Positions 43,623 through 52,792 of a stretch of 58,997 bases of DNA are shown here, one piece after another (position 1 is the first letter of the stretch; the number at the start of each line of letters is the position of its first letter). The notes beneath the pieces were generated by a model. That model saw nothing but the letters and a program-made list of their open reading frames with translations. It did no database searches and was not told the origin of the DNA. The stretch comes from Myxococcales bacterium. Lineage in GTDB: Bacteria > Myxococcota_A > Polyangia > Polyangiales > Polyangiaceae. A program made the position numbers and the translations under genes. The stretch is from assembly GCA_012514535.1 (NCBI GenBank), contig JAAZAA010000117.1:1-58997 (forward strand), written 5' to 3'.

Positions 43623-44846
43623 TCAGCGGCGAGGAGCGACCGCGACGCCGTCCCGGATGCGATCGCTCGGGTGCGCCACGACCTCCGCGCCTGGGGCGAG
43701 GCCCTCGGTGATTTGCACCGCGGAGGGGGTCCGCTCGCCGATCTTCACGGGCACGAGCCGCACGAGCTCACCCTCCACTTGGTACACGGCCCAACCGTCG
43801 CCGTGGCGAAAGAGAGAGCTCGGCGGGACCTGGACCACGTCCGCCGCTTCCCACACCACGATGTGGGCCTCGACCCTGTAGCCGTCCCCCAGGGACGCCC
43901 ATTGCTCCCGCGGAGCGACGAGGTCGATGATGACGTTCACGCGCTGCTCCTCCACGCCGAGCGCGCTGGTGCGCGAGAAGGCGCTGGGCTCGACCAGGCG
44001 CACGCGCCCCTCCAGGGCGGGCCCACCCCAGCGATCGAGCACCACCCTGTTGCCCGGCGAGATGCGGACGGCGTCGCCGGTGAGGACGTCCGCGACGACC
44101 TCGAGCGCCCCGGGATCCGCGAGCTCGAGCAACGGCGTACCCAGCTGAACCACACCCTCGCTCTCCTGGATCACCTTCAAGACGCGTCCCGTGACCGGCG
44201 CCGGGACCTCGAGCTGATCCTCGGCCTTCGTGCCTTGCCCGGTGAGGCGGCCCAATACGGCCCGCGCCATGCGCACCTCCGAGTCGGCGACCTGTGCGCC
44301 GAAGCGGGCAGACTCGAGCTCCGCCGTCGCGGTGCGGAGCTGCAGCTCTGCTTGCTCTCGCTGGAGCTCCGTGGCGACGCCCCGATCCGCGACCTGCCGC
44401 ATGCGTTCGGCGTTCACCTGCGCGAACTCACGGGCGGCCTCGGCGCGCTCGACGAGGGCGCGGGCCTGGCGTTGTGCGGCGAGCGCAGCGGCGACGCGGG
44501 CCTCCGCCTGGCTGCGGGAGCGGACGTCGAGGAGCGGCGCGTCCAGGGGGACGATGCGGGCGATGACGGTCCCTGCCTCCACCGCGTCGCCCGGGTGGAG
44601 CTCCGGTCGCGCCAGGCTCCCGCTCAAGGGCGCGGACACGACGTGCCGGTTCTTCACGCGCGCTCGCCCGTCTTCGTGGACGGTGACGACCAGGGGGCCA
44701 CGTTTTACCTCGACGACGTCGGCCGGGACGGGCCGCGGCTGAAACGCCAGGACCAGGACGACGATCGTGGCGAGGATCGCGGACGACAGGAGGACGCGCT
44801 TGAGCCAGCGAACGAAGGAACGGGAACGGGGAGCCGGGCTCGTCAT
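43623..44846 (-). CDS. HlyD/RND-type periplasmic adaptor of ABC export system
   Basis: 407 residues with one N-terminal membrane anchor (VLLSSAILATIVVLVLAFQP). Typical adaptor layout: barrel-sandwich halves (VTVHEDGRARVKNRHVVSAP, PELHPGDAVEAGTVIARIVP and later VPAPVTGRVLKVIQESEGVV), a helical hairpin of about 100 residues rich in Ala/Arg/Glu between them, and a beta-barrel and membrane-proximal domain (VVDRWGGPALEGRV-like, VVWEAADVVQVPPSSLFRHG). It would link the inner-membrane transporter to an outer-membrane channel that is not in the window. It begins two bases after the permease stop, so the operon order is ATPase-permease-adaptor, as in DevBCA-like exporters. Confidence 0.9.
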   Translation of the reverse strand: MTSPAPRSRSFVRWLKRVLLSSAILATIVVLVLAFQPRPVPADVVEVKRGPLVVTVHEDGRARVKNRHVVSAPLSGSLARPELHPGDAVEAGTVIARIVPLDAPLLDVRSRSQAEARVAAALAAQRQARALVERAEAAREFAQVNAERMRQVADRGVATELQREQAELQLRTATAELESARFGAQVADSEVRMARAVLGRLTGQGTKAEDQLEVPAPVTGRVLKVIQESEGVVQLGTPLLELADPGALEVVADVLTGDAVRISPGNRVVLDRWGGPALEGRVRLVEPSAFSRTSALGVEEQRVNVIIDLVAPREQWASLGDGYRVEAHIVVWEAADVVQVPPSSLFRHGDGWAVYQVEGELVRLVPVKIGERTPSAVQITEGLAPGAEVVAHPSDRIRDGVAVAPRR

Positions 44847-44848
44847 GG

Positions 44849-47209
44849 TCACTCTCTGGTTTTCAGGACGGCTATCAGGTCGAGGGAGTCGAGCTTGCGG
44901 CGCACCACCAAGGCGCTCAGCAAACTGGCGATGAGCGTCACCAGGGTCGCGAAGGCGTAGCTCCGGACGGTGACGAGCAAGGGGAGGCGGTAGGTCTCGG
45001 GGTCCATCGTCGTGCCGAGAGCCCACACGAGCCCGCGCCCGAAGAAGAGCCCCAGGGGGATGGCGAGCAGCACCTGGACGCCCATCTCGCCGAGCAGCAT
45101 GGCGGAGACCTCGGCGCGGGTGAAGCCGAGAACGCGGAGGCTCGCCAGGTCACGAGACCTCTGCGAGAGCGCGACGCGGGCGTTGTTGTAGACGACCCCG
45201 AACGTGATGGTGACCGCGAAGAAGGTGATGATCAGGGTGAACACGAGGATCATCCCCGCGCTCTGTTCCCGAAATCGCTGCAGCAGCTCGTCGCGCGAGC
45301 CCACCGCGGCGACCGCAGGGAGGTCCGTCAGGCGACGGTGGAGCTCCCGTGAGTGCGCGGGGTCGACCTGGAGGAGCACGCTCGAGACGAGGGGCTCCTG
45401 CCGGACCAGCTGGCTGAGAGCCGTCAGGTGCATGTGCCCCTGGAGGCCGAAAGATTCGTCGACGAGGCCGCTCAAGGTGACCTCTTCGTGAGCGCGGCTG
45501 CCCTCGCGGAGCTCGAGGGTGAGACGATCCCCCACCTCGAGGCCCAGCAGCTCCGCGAGCTTGTCCGTCAGCACGAGACCCCCGGGCGGGATGGACACTG
45601 CCCGGCCATTCTTGTCGCGGAGCGCCCGCAGCTCGGCGTCCTCGGGGTACCCGATGACCACTCCGTCGCGGAAGCGATGCCCCGCTCGAAACCGCACCGG
45701 GAGCTCCCGGCGGCCTTCCGCGCGCAACACGCCGGGCAGGTGCCCGAGCTCCCGCACCGCTCGCTCCGGGCGGGGCCCCGTGAGGGTGACGGTGACGTCC
45801 TCCCGCATGACGTCGAAGAACTGTGTGCGCACGAGCTCCTCGGTGGCGTCGTAGTAGAACCCGCCGACGACGGTCAGGCCCACGGAGGACGCGATGGCCA
45901 CCGAGGACAGCAGGGTGCGCAGGGGACGGCGCCGGAGCTCCCGGAGCACCATCTGGGGTGCGGTTCCGACGAGGCGACCGAGCTCCAACCGATCCAGCCA
46001 GGATCGCGTGTAGCGTGCGGGGGGCGGCGCCTGCATGGCCTCCGCGGGCGCGAGCCGCAGGACGCCGCGCACCGCCGCGAAGGTGCCGATGCCCGAGGCG
46101 AGCAGGGTCACCAGCAGAGAGCCGATCGCCGAGGAGAGATCGAAGCGGAATTCGAGGTTCGGGAACTTGAAGTAGTGCTGGTACAGCTCGGTCATCGCGG
46201 CGCCGAGCCAGGCGCCCGCCGCTGCGCCGAGGCCGGCCCCCGCCAAGGCGATCAAGACGACGAGCTTGGCGAAATGGAGCCCGATTTCGCCGCTGTGGTA
46301 GCCGAGCGCCTTCAGCGCGGCGATCTCTCCCCGCTGCAGGAGGACGAGGCGCGACAGCACCAGGTTCAGGAGCAGCGCGGCCACGGCGAGGAAGATGGCC
46401 GGCACCACGGAGCTCATCGAACGGAGCTGGGTGAGCTCGCCGGAGACCATGTAGTTCGACGGCTGCCGGGCGCGCGGATAGGCGCCGAGTCCCCCGTAGG
46501 GCTCGAGGCGTAGGTCGAGCTCGTGCAGCACGGCCCGCTCGGAGGCGCCCGGTTGCAGGGTGACCGCGACGTCGTTGAACGCGCCTTCCATGGCGAAGGC
46601 CGCCGCCACGGCCTCTTCCCCCATCCACATCACCGCGAAGCGCGTCGGATCGGCGGCGAGGTCCCCCGGGGCGACGGCGAACACGTACTCGGGGGAAGCG
46701 ACGAGGCCCACCACGCGCATCTCTCGCCTGCGGCCGTTCAAGACGATGGGGAGCCGGTGACCGGGCTCGATGCCGCGGGCCAGGGCGAAGCCCTCGAGCA
46801 GCAGGATCTCGTCGTTCCTGCCCGGCTCGAGGAGACGCCCCTGCCGCAGATCGACTCGGTTCAGGCTCGCTCCGTGGGGCGGCACCGAGACCACGCGCCC
46901 GCTGATGGGGCGCACTCCGGGCTCCAGGGGCACGAGCACCCCCTCCACGATGCGCCCCTCCGCGCGGGCGACACCGGGAATCGCCTCGATGTCCGCGAGC
47001 AGGGAGCGCGGCGCCCGCTCGAGGCTCGCGAAGGCCGCCGCGAACCCGTAGCGCTCGTAGTAGGTGGTCCGCGCCAGCTCGAGAGAGGCGTAGTTGCCGC
47101 GCAGGGCCACGAAGCTCGCCACACCACAAGCCACCACGAGGGCGATGGTCAGGATCTGACCACCCAGGTGGCGGAGATCGCGCAGGAGCTTTCGATCGAG
47201 GGCTTTCAC
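44849..47209 (-). CDS. FtsX-like ABC transporter permease
   Basis: 786 residues from a GTG that overlaps the ATPase stop by four bases (GTGA). Membrane segments lie near the N-terminus ([20 protein letters not shown]), then a large periplasmic MacB-like domain (about 45-260), three helices ([58 protein letters not shown]), a second half beginning with a further membrane helix, and a final block [40 protein letters not shown] and [19 protein letters not shown]. Two FtsX domains fused in one chain is the LolC/E- or AttF-like arrangement. Substrate is unknown; lipids, lipoproteins or peptides are typical for this class with an HlyD-type adaptor. Confidence 0.92.
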   Translation of the reverse strand: MKALDRKLLRDLRHLGGQILTIALVVACGVASFVALRGNYASLELARTTYYERYGFAAAFASLERAPRSLLADIEAIPGVARAEGRIVEGVLVPLEPGVRPISGRVVSVPPHGASLNRVDLRQGRLLEPGRNDEILLLEGFALARGIEPGHRLPIVLNGRRREMRVVGLVASPEYVFAVAPGDLAADPTRFAVMWMGEEAVAAAFAMEGAFNDVAVTLQPGASERAVLHELDLRLEPYGGLGAYPRARQPSNYMVSGELTQLRSMSSVVPAIFLAVAALLLNLVLSRLVLLQRGEIAALKALGYHSGEIGLHFAKLVVLIALAGAGLGAAAGAWLGAAMTELYQHYFKFPNLEFRFDLSSAIGSLLVTLLASGIGTFAAVRGVLRLAPAEAMQAPPPARYTRSWLDRLELGRLVGTAPQMVLRELRRRPLRTLLSSVAIASSVGLTVVGGFYYDATEELVRTQFFDVMREDVTVTLTGPRPERAVRELGHLPGVLRAEGRRELPVRFRAGHRFRDGVVIGYPEDAELRALRDKNGRAVSIPPGGLVLTDKLAELLGLEVGDRLTLELREGSRAHEEVTLSGLVDESFGLQGHMHLTALSQLVRQEPLVSSVLLQVDPAHSRELHRRLTDLPAVAAVGSRDELLQRFREQSAGMILVFTLIITFFAVTITFGVVYNNARVALSQRSRDLASLRVLGFTRAEVSAMLLGEMGVQVLLAIPLGLFFGRGLVWALGTTMDPETYRLPLLVTVRSYAFATLVTLIASLLSALVVRRKLDSLDLIAVLKTRE

Positions 47210-47934
47210 CAGGTCAGCTCGCGGGCGTCGGCCTTCTCGGTGGGGCGCTCCTCCCCAACGATGCGTCCGTCGGCGAGGGTGATCACGCGGTCGGCGAGGC
47301 GCGCGATCGGCGCGTTGTGGGTGATGATGGCCGTCGTCGTCCCGAGCTCGCGGTTGATCTTCTGCAGGACCTCCAGAACGAGGACACCGGTGCGGTAATC
47401 GAGGGCTCCGGTGGGCTCGTCGCAGAGCAGGAGCTCGGGGCGCTTCGCCACGGCGCGGGCGATGGCGACGCGCTGTTGCTCGCCGCCCGAGAGCTGCGCA
47501 GGGAAGTGATCGAGGCGCGGCCCGAGCCCGACGAGCTCCAAGGCCGCCTCGGGGGACATCGGATCGTCGGCGATGTCCGTGACGAGGGCGACGTTCTCGC
47601 GGGCGGTGAGGCTGGGGATCAAATTGTAGAACTGAAAGACGAAGCCGACGTGGCGCCTGCGGTAGCGGGTGAGCGTCTTCTGATCGGCGGCGGTCAGCTC
47701 CTGATCGCGAAACCAGAACCGTCCGCTGGTGGCGACGTCGAGCCCGCCGAGGATGTTGAGCAGGGTGGACTTGCCGCTGCCCGACGCTCCCAAGAGCACG
47801 ATCATCTCGGAGCGGTGGAAGGTGCAGTCCACACCGCGCAGGGCGTGCACCTCCACCTCACCCATGAGGTAGACCTTGGTGAGTCCTTCGGCGCGGAGGA
47901 TCGAGTCGTCGGGGGGCGGGGTCACGACGGTCAT
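47206..47934 (-). CDS. ABC transporter ATP-binding protein (LolD/MacB type)
   Basis: 242 residues. All nucleotide-binding motifs are present: Walker [16 protein letters not shown]-loop [10 protein letters not shown], signature [14 protein letters not shown], Walker [13 protein letters not shown] and H-loop [25 protein letters not shown] at the front and the EPTGALD form put it in the LolD/MacB/DevA family that powers FtsX-like permeases. It heads an ATPase-permease-adaptor operon on the minus strand and overlaps the permease by four bases. Upstream lies a 367-base divergent gap shared with a globin-coupled kinase. Confidence 0.93.
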   Translation of the reverse strand: MTVVTPPPDDSILRAEGLTKVYLMGEVEVHALRGVDCTFHRSEMIVLLGASGSGKSTLLNILGGLDVATSGRFWFRDQELTAADQKTLTRYRRRHVGFVFQFYNLIPSLTARENVALVTDIADDPMSPEAALELVGLGPRLDHFPAQLSGGEQQRVAIARAVAKRPELLLCDEPTGALDYRTGVLVLEVLQKINRELGTTTAIITHNAPIARLADRVITLADGRIVGEERPTEKADARELTW

Positions 47935-48301
47935 CTTCCCAAGCGTCGAGGCGCAGCGACACCGTGGCTCGCTCCGTGGCTCGCTCCGTGGTGGGGCGCC
48001 GGGTGCTGTGGTGCCTGCTCCACCGTACGCCGTAGGGCCGTGCACGGGGCCAGAGCGTGCCGCGCCGAACCGCTCCGTACCGCGGTGTTCCGTAGTGCGG
48101 CGTACTGGTTTCGGGCAGCGTTCACAGGGTCGGAGATAGCACCGATGGGCCATGGGGAGACAGCCCCCGACGCGCGCGTGTGGCGGGGCTCGGCGCCACG
48201 CACGTCCTCGTCGTCGAGCGAGACCCCCTGACGCGCGAGTAGGGCGGGGGCGCGGCGCGCCGGCGGCTGGATCGCAGCCCCCGCGGGTGTACGCTCTGCC
48301 C
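47935..48301. other. divergent intergenic region with short tandem repeat
   Basis: No gene is recognised between the export operon and the globin-coupled kinase. It contains two and a third units of GTGGCTCGCTCC (47964-47991) and a cluster of CCGTAC/CCGTAG/CCGTGC variants around 48023-48110. No convincing sigma-70 boxes are seen in this GC-rich stretch. Confidence 0.4.
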
Positions 48302-49486
48302 ATGGATGCGGCGCAGTTCGCCCTCGCCAAGGCGTACATCGACTTCGACGCCACCTCGGAGGCGGCGCTGCGGGCGTTTCACCCGGTGGCGGCGGCGCAC
48401 TTCACGGCCATCGTCGACGACTTCTACGGGCGCGTCGAGGAGGTGCCCGCGGCGCGAGCCCTCATCACAGGCGGCAAGGAGCAGATCGCGCGGCTCAAGC
48501 TGACCCTCCGGGAGTGGCTGGATCGCCTGCTCCAGGGGCCCTACGACGAGGACTACCTCGAGGCTCGGTCTCGGATCGGCCGCGTCCACGTGCGCATCGG
48601 CATGTCCCAGGAGTTCATGTTCACCGCCATGAACCGGATGCGGGTGCGCCTCCAGGACGTCGCCCTCGACGGCTATGCGGACGATCCGCAGACGTGTCGC
48701 GCGGTCGTTCGCGCCGTGGGCCAGGTCCTCGATCTCGAGCTCGCGATCATGCTCGACACCTACCGCGAGTCGTTGCTGGAGGACATGCGGGCGACGGAGC
48801 GCCTCGCCACCATCGGCCAGCTCGCCGCCAGCATCGGTCACGAGCTGCGCAATCCGCTCGGCACCATCGACTCCAGCCTCTTCCTGGTGCGTCAGCGTCT
48901 GAACCGTCTCGGTCTGGAGGATCCACAGCTCACCAAGCACCACGATCGGATCGGGACGCAGGTCGAGCACTGCGGCAAGATCATCAACAACCTCCTCGAC
49001 CTGGCGCGAGAACGTCCTCCTCGACGCAAGCGGACCTCCGTCGCGGAGTTGATCCAGTTGGCGCTCGAGCGCGCCGCCCTCCCCGAGGGCATCGCGGTCG
49101 AGGTGGAGGAGCTCGGCGCCCACACCATCGACGCGGACGCCGACGACATCAGCCACGTCCTCGTCAACCTCCTCGGTAACGCCGCTCAGGCTCAGGGGGG
49201 CAGCGGCCGTGTCCGCATCACCGCCTACCGCTTCAAGGGGGGGACCACGCTCACGGTGACCGACGCGGGTCCCGGGGTCCCCCCCGAGATTCGGCACCGG
49301 ATCTTCGACGCCCTCTTCACGACGAAGGCTCGGGGGACCGGCCTGGGTTTGGCCCTGTGCCGGCGCATTCTCCACGCGCACGGGGGCGAGATCGACTTGG
49401 AGCCGAGCGAGGTGGGGGCAACCTTCCGGGTCTGGGTCCCCGACAGCGAGCTGCTCGGGGGGGACGAGGCTCCGTCGGCGAGCTGA
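48302..49486 (+). CDS. globin-coupled sensor histidine kinase
   Basis: 394 residues. The first 165 residues are all-helical and match a protoglobin/globin-coupled sensor domain: [20 protein letters not shown] in the early helices, then [19 protein letters not shown], where the His near 96 (VHVRIG) is the expected heme-ligating proximal His. Next come HisKA with His near 180 ([16 protein letters not shown]) and HATPase_c ([31 protein letters not shown]). Globin-coupled kinases sense oxygen, NO or CO through heme. There is no membrane segment. A double-receiver gene starts 45 bases downstream, followed by a receiver-PAS kinase, forming a likely three-gene phosphorelay. Confidence 0.9.
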   Translation: MDAAQFALAKAYIDFDATSEAALRAFHPVAAAHFTAIVDDFYGRVEEVPAARALITGGKEQIARLKLTLREWLDRLLQGPYDEDYLEARSRIGRVHVRIGMSQEFMFTAMNRMRVRLQDVALDGYADDPQTCRAVVRAVGQVLDLELAIMLDTYRESLLEDMRATERLATIGQLAASIGHELRNPLGTIDSSLFLVRQRLNRLGLEDPQLTKHHDRIGTQVEHCGKIINNLLDLARERPPRRKRTSVAELIQLALERAALPEGIAVEVEELGAHTIDADADDISHVLVNLLGNAAQAQGGSGRVRITAYRFKGGTTLTVTDAGPGVPPEIRHRIFDALFTTKARGTGLGLALCRRILHAHGGEIDLEPSEVGATFRVWVPDSELLGGDEAPSAS

Positions 49487-49530
49487 CGTCTTCGGTTGCG
49501 CGGCTGCCGGCTGCTGCCTAGGCTTCCGCC

Positions 49531-50271
49531 GTGCGCGACGTGAAAGGTCACATCCTCGTCGTAGAGGACGATCCGGAGCTCGCGGACAATTTGGTCGAGA
49601 TCATGGAGGGCCTCGACTGGCAGGTGGACGTCTCGAGGAGCGCCGAGCGGGCGCTGGAGCTGCTCCGCGAACGCTCTTACGAGGGCGTCCTCACGGATTT
49701 TCGCTTGCCCGGGCTCGGGGGCGTGGAGCTGATCTCCCGGCTGAGGGAGGCGGGCGCGCACGTGCCCGTGGTGGTCATGAGCGCCTTCATGGACGAGTCG
49801 GCGGCGGACCAGGCCGAGCGCGCCGGAGCCCTCGACGTGCTGGCGAAGCCCGTGGATCTCGAGCGCCTCTTCGGCCACCTCGAGACGTTCTCGCGCACGA
49901 ACCGCCTCGTCCTCATCGTCGAGGACAACGTGTCCCTGGCAGAGAACGTGGCGGAGGCGCTCCGTGAGGAGGGCCTCGCTTCCGAGGTGGCGCCGGACGG
50001 GCTCGGGGCGCTGTCGCGGCGGCTGCTGCCCCAGGTGGCCTTGATCGATCTCCGCCTCCCGGATCTGAACGGGGTCGAGGTAGCGCGGCGTTTGCTCGCG
50101 CGGGATCCCACGATCAAAATCCTCTTCGTCACCGCGCACGCCGAGGAGCTGCGCGCCGAGGTGGAGCGGGCGCAGCGTGAGCTCAAGAACGTCCGCCCCG
50201 ACACCGCGTGCCTGCTCAAGCCCTTCAGCGTGCCCGACCTGGTGCGACGCATTCGGCAGGCCGTGCAGTGA
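49531..50271 (+). CDS. double-receiver response regulator without output domain
   Basis: 246 residues from GTG 49531. Two complete CheY-like receivers: the first with Asp-Asp pocket VVEDDPEL, acceptor Asp in VLTDFRLPG and Lys in LAKPVDL; the second with IVEDNVSL, LIDLRLPD and LLKPFSV. Nothing follows receiver 2, so it is a phosphate shuttle rather than a transcription factor or enzyme. It lies between the globin-coupled kinase and the receiver-PAS kinase and overlaps the latter by four bases (GTGA), which suggests it carries phosphate between them. Confidence 0.92.
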   Translation: MRDVKGHILVVEDDPELADNLVEIMEGLDWQVDVSRSAERALELLRERSYEGVLTDFRLPGLGGVELISRLREAGAHVPVVVMSAFMDESAADQAERAGALDVLAKPVDLERLFGHLETFSRTNRLVLIVEDNVSLAENVAEALREEGLASEVAPDGLGALSRRLLPQVALIDLRLPDLNGVEVARRLLARDPTIKILFVTAHAEELRAEVERAQRELKNVRPDTACLLKPFSVPDLVRRIRQAVQ

Positions 50272-51707
50272 CGTCGAGCGCCAAGCCCAACGTCCTCGTC
50301 GTGGACGACAACGCGGATCTCTTGGACAACGTCTGTGAGATCCTGGAGACCGTCGAGGACCTCGAGATCCGCCCCGCGCTGGCGCTGAATCGCCACGAAG
50401 CCATCGAGGTGTGTCGCTCGGCGAGTACGGCGCTCGACCTCGCCCTCGTCGACCTGCGCTTGCCGGACAGTGACGGGCTGCGCCTCTCCTCGGAGATCCA
50501 GGAGCTCTGCCCCTTCGCCGCCGTGGTCCTGATCACCGGGGACGCCAGCCTGGAGAGCGCCATCGCGGCCCTCGAGCAGCGGGCCTTCGCGTACGTCACG
50601 AAGCCGTTTCGCGCCCCGGAGCTCCTGCGCACGGCGCGCTCCGCGATCGCCAAGGCCCGCGCGGAACGGGAGAGTGAGCTCTTGAAGCAGAGCCTCGAGG
50701 CGTCGGAGCGACGTCACCGCGAGGTGGTGGACGCGGTGCCGGCCTTCGTGCTCGCCCTCGACGCGGAGGGGCGGATCGCCCTGTGGAATCAGGAGCTCGA
50801 GCGGGTCACCGGCTACGAGCGCAGCGAGATGCTGGGACGGCCCGGGCGGGAGTGGGTGGGCGAGGGGGGCGAGGCGCGCCTCCCGCTCAAGGACGGAGGA
50901 CATCGCCTCGCGCGTTGGCAGAGCACCCAGCTGGTCGGTCCCGAGGGGACACCGGTGACCTACGCCCTGGGGCTCGACGTGACGGAGGAGCGCGACATGC
51001 TCCGGCGCACCCTGCAGACGGAGCGGCTCGCCGCCGTGGGCACGCTGGCCGCGGGGCTCGCCCACGAGGTGCGCAACCCGCTCAACTCCGCGCTCTTGCA
51101 GCTGCAGGTGCTCCGCCGGCGCGTCGAGAAGGGGCAGCGAGAGCCAGCCTCACTGCTCCCCGTCGTCGAGGTCGTCGGCGGTGAGATCCGGCGCCTGGAC
51201 CGGCTGGTCAGCGACTTCTTGGCGTTCGCGCGGCCGCGGCCCCTCGAGCTGCGCCCCGTGCTCCCCAACGAGTTCATGCAGGCGATGGCGGACCTGGTCC
51301 GGCCGGAGGCCGAAGAGCGGGGCATCGCGGTGGAGCTACGCCTGGACCGGAACGTCGGCCCCCTGGATGGAGACCCCGAAGGCCTCCGCCAGGTGATCCT
51401 GAACCTGGTGCGGAACGCGATCGAGGCGATGGGGACGTCCGGCACTCTGCTCCTCGCGACGGAGCCCGCGGACGCGGAGGGCAACCTGGCCCTGGTGGTG
51501 CAGGACGACGGACCCGGCTTCCAGGAGTCCGCGCCCGTGTTCGACGCCTTCTACACCTCGAAGGAGGGGGGGACCGGCCTGGGCCTCGCCATCGTCCACC
51601 GCCTGGTCACGGAGCACGGGGGCAGCGTCGCCGTGGAGACGCGCCCAGGACGGACCCGGTTCACCCTGCGCCTCCCCCAGCGAGCCGCCGACCGGCCGCC
51701 ACGCTGA
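50268..51707 (+). CDS. receiver-PAS-histidine kinase
   Basis: 479 residues starting at the GTG of the GTGA overlap. N-terminal receiver (VLVVDDNADL, Asp near 61 in LVDLRLPD, Lys in VTKPFRAP), a coiled-coil linker, a PAS domain (about 150-250: VPAFVLALDAEGRIALWNQE), HisKA with His near 265 (AGLAHEVRNPLNSA) and HATPase_c (NLVRNAIEAMG, DDGPGFQ, GTGLGLAIVHRL). The HEVRNPL H-box is typical of NtrB-like kinases. A receiver placed in front of a kinase suggests it is switched by the upstream globin-coupled kinase/double-receiver pair. Its own downstream partner is not in the window. Confidence 0.92.
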   Translation: MTSSAKPNVLVVDDNADLLDNVCEILETVEDLEIRPALALNRHEAIEVCRSASTALDLALVDLRLPDSDGLRLSSEIQELCPFAAVVLITGDASLESAIAALEQRAFAYVTKPFRAPELLRTARSAIAKARAERESELLKQSLEASERRHREVVDAVPAFVLALDAEGRIALWNQELERVTGYERSEMLGRPGREWVGEGGEARLPLKDGGHRLARWQSTQLVGPEGTPVTYALGLDVTEERDMLRRTLQTERLAAVGTLAAGLAHEVRNPLNSALLQLQVLRRRVEKGQREPASLLPVVEVVGGEIRRLDRLVSDFLAFARPRPLELRPVLPNEFMQAMADLVRPEAEERGIAVELRLDRNVGPLDGDPEGLRQVILNLVRNAIEAMGTSGTLLLATEPADAEGNLALVVQDDGPGFQESAPVFDAFYTSKEGGTGLGLAIVHRLVTEHGGSVAVETRPGRTRFTLRLPQRAADRPPR

Positions 51708-52062
51708 GACCGAGTCGTGAGGCGAAGGCGTCGACCGATTCGCTGGCTTTGCACCCTCACGACAACAGCGCCGAGCTCGAGTCTCGAGGGGGCGCGTCGA
51801 CCGGTCCGCTGGCGTTGCACCCCCGTTGCACCCTCACGATAACGACCAGCTCACGGTTGCTCGCCGGGGAGCGTGGCCGGACTCTCCGGTCGGGTCACGC
51901 CCTTGACGAATCCGTGAAAAAGCTGCGTTACGGCCCTGAAGTGCCGACGCATTTGCGCGTTTTCAAGAATGGGTTCGGGGGGCGAGCGGTCGGGGCGCGG
52001 GGCGTTCGCGGGGAACGGGCACTGGCACGGACGTTGCTCTCCTGTCGAGGGACGTGATCAAT
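51708..52062. other. intergenic region upstream of PCMT-like gene
   Basis: No gene is recognised. The left half is the direct repeat listed separately. TTGACG near 51904, followed 18 bases on by a weak TTACGG, is a poor promoter candidate. GAGGGA at about 52047 is the ribosome-binding site for the ATG at 52063. Confidence 0.4.
51728..51843. repeat. imperfect direct repeat of about 40 bp, one copy with internal duplication
   Basis: Copy one (51728-51766) and copy two (51794-51843) share GCGTCGACCG, CGCTGG and TTGCACCCTCACGA; copy two has an extra internal TTGCACCC. They are 66 bases apart and follow the receiver-PAS kinase stop. They may be a local tandem duplication. Confidence 0.6.
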
Positions 52063-52791
52063 ATGAGCGGGGGAAAGGGCGTCGTGATGGGAGTTTCGGT
52101 CGTAGCGATGGGTGGTCGGGTGGGTCGTGGTAGGAGTCTGACGAGTGCGTTGGCTGCGGCGGGGTGTACGGACCCCGCGGTGCTTCGCGCGATGTCACGC
52201 GTGCCCCGCCAAGATTTCCTGGCCGAGGAGCTCCGGGAGGAGGCGTACCTCGAGCGCTCCCTTCCCATCGGAGAGGGCCAGCGGATCGCCGCGCCGTCCC
52301 TCGTCGCGCGAACGCTACAACTGCTCTCCTTGGGGCCTCAGGACAAGCTGCTCGAAATCGGAACAGGGAGTGGATACTCCGCGGCGGTCGCCTCGCACCT
52401 GGCGCGGGACGTGTACACCGTGGAGCGCAACGCGAACCTGGCGCGGGCGGCGAGCTGCTTCCTGGGTCGGCTCGGTTACCGCAACATCCACGTGCGCCAT
52501 GGAGAGGGGGTGGACGGCTGGGCCGAGCACGGCCCCTTCGACGCGATCTCGGTCACTTTCCCAGCCCCGTCGCTGATCCGACCCCTCGTGCAGCAGCTCA
52601 CCCTCGGCGGCAAGCTCGTCATGGCCATGGGGCACAGCGGCATCAACGACGCCCTCTTGCTCGTGACGCGCACCGTCGACGGGTTCGTGGAGAACTCGGT
52701 GCTGGGTGCGCGCCCGGGGCCGTCGATCGCGCCGTACCCCCTCGCCGCGGGTTCCCAGCAGGCGACGCCGTATCCCCGCTCCTGCGCGTGA
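52063..52791 (+). CDS. pcm: protein-L-isoaspartate O-methyltransferase family protein
   Basis: 242 residues from the ATG that suits the GAGGGA ribosome-binding site; GTG 52054 is an alternative. PCMT repairs isoaspartyl residues using S-adenosylmethionine. Key segments are present: VPRQDFLAEELREEAYLERS, the pre-motif PIGEGQRIAAPSLVAR, motif I LEIGTGSGYSAAVASHL, TVERNANLARAA and FDAISVTFPAPSL. The usual hydrophobic C-terminal ending (FVPL) is absent and replaced by an Ala/Pro/Ser tail, and motif II reads SVTFPAP instead of the common VTAAAP, so activity is likely but not certain. It ends two bases from the convergent ABC exporter gene. Confidence 0.88.
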   Translation: MSGGKGVVMGVSVVAMGGRVGRGRSLTSALAAAGCTDPAVLRAMSRVPRQDFLAEELREEAYLERSLPIGEGQRIAAPSLVARTLQLLSLGPQDKLLEIGTGSGYSAAVASHLARDVYTVERNANLARAASCFLGRLGYRNIHVRHGEGVDGWAEHGPFDAISVTFPAPSLIRPLVQQLTLGGKLVMAMGHSGINDALLLVTRTVDGFVENSVLGARPGPSIAPYPLAAGSQQATPYPRSCA

Positions 52792-52792
52792 C

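Noticed and set aside
47964-47991. Short tandem units as a possible CRISPR or iteron array
   Set aside because: Only two and a third 12-base units with no spacers and no replication or cas genes nearby.
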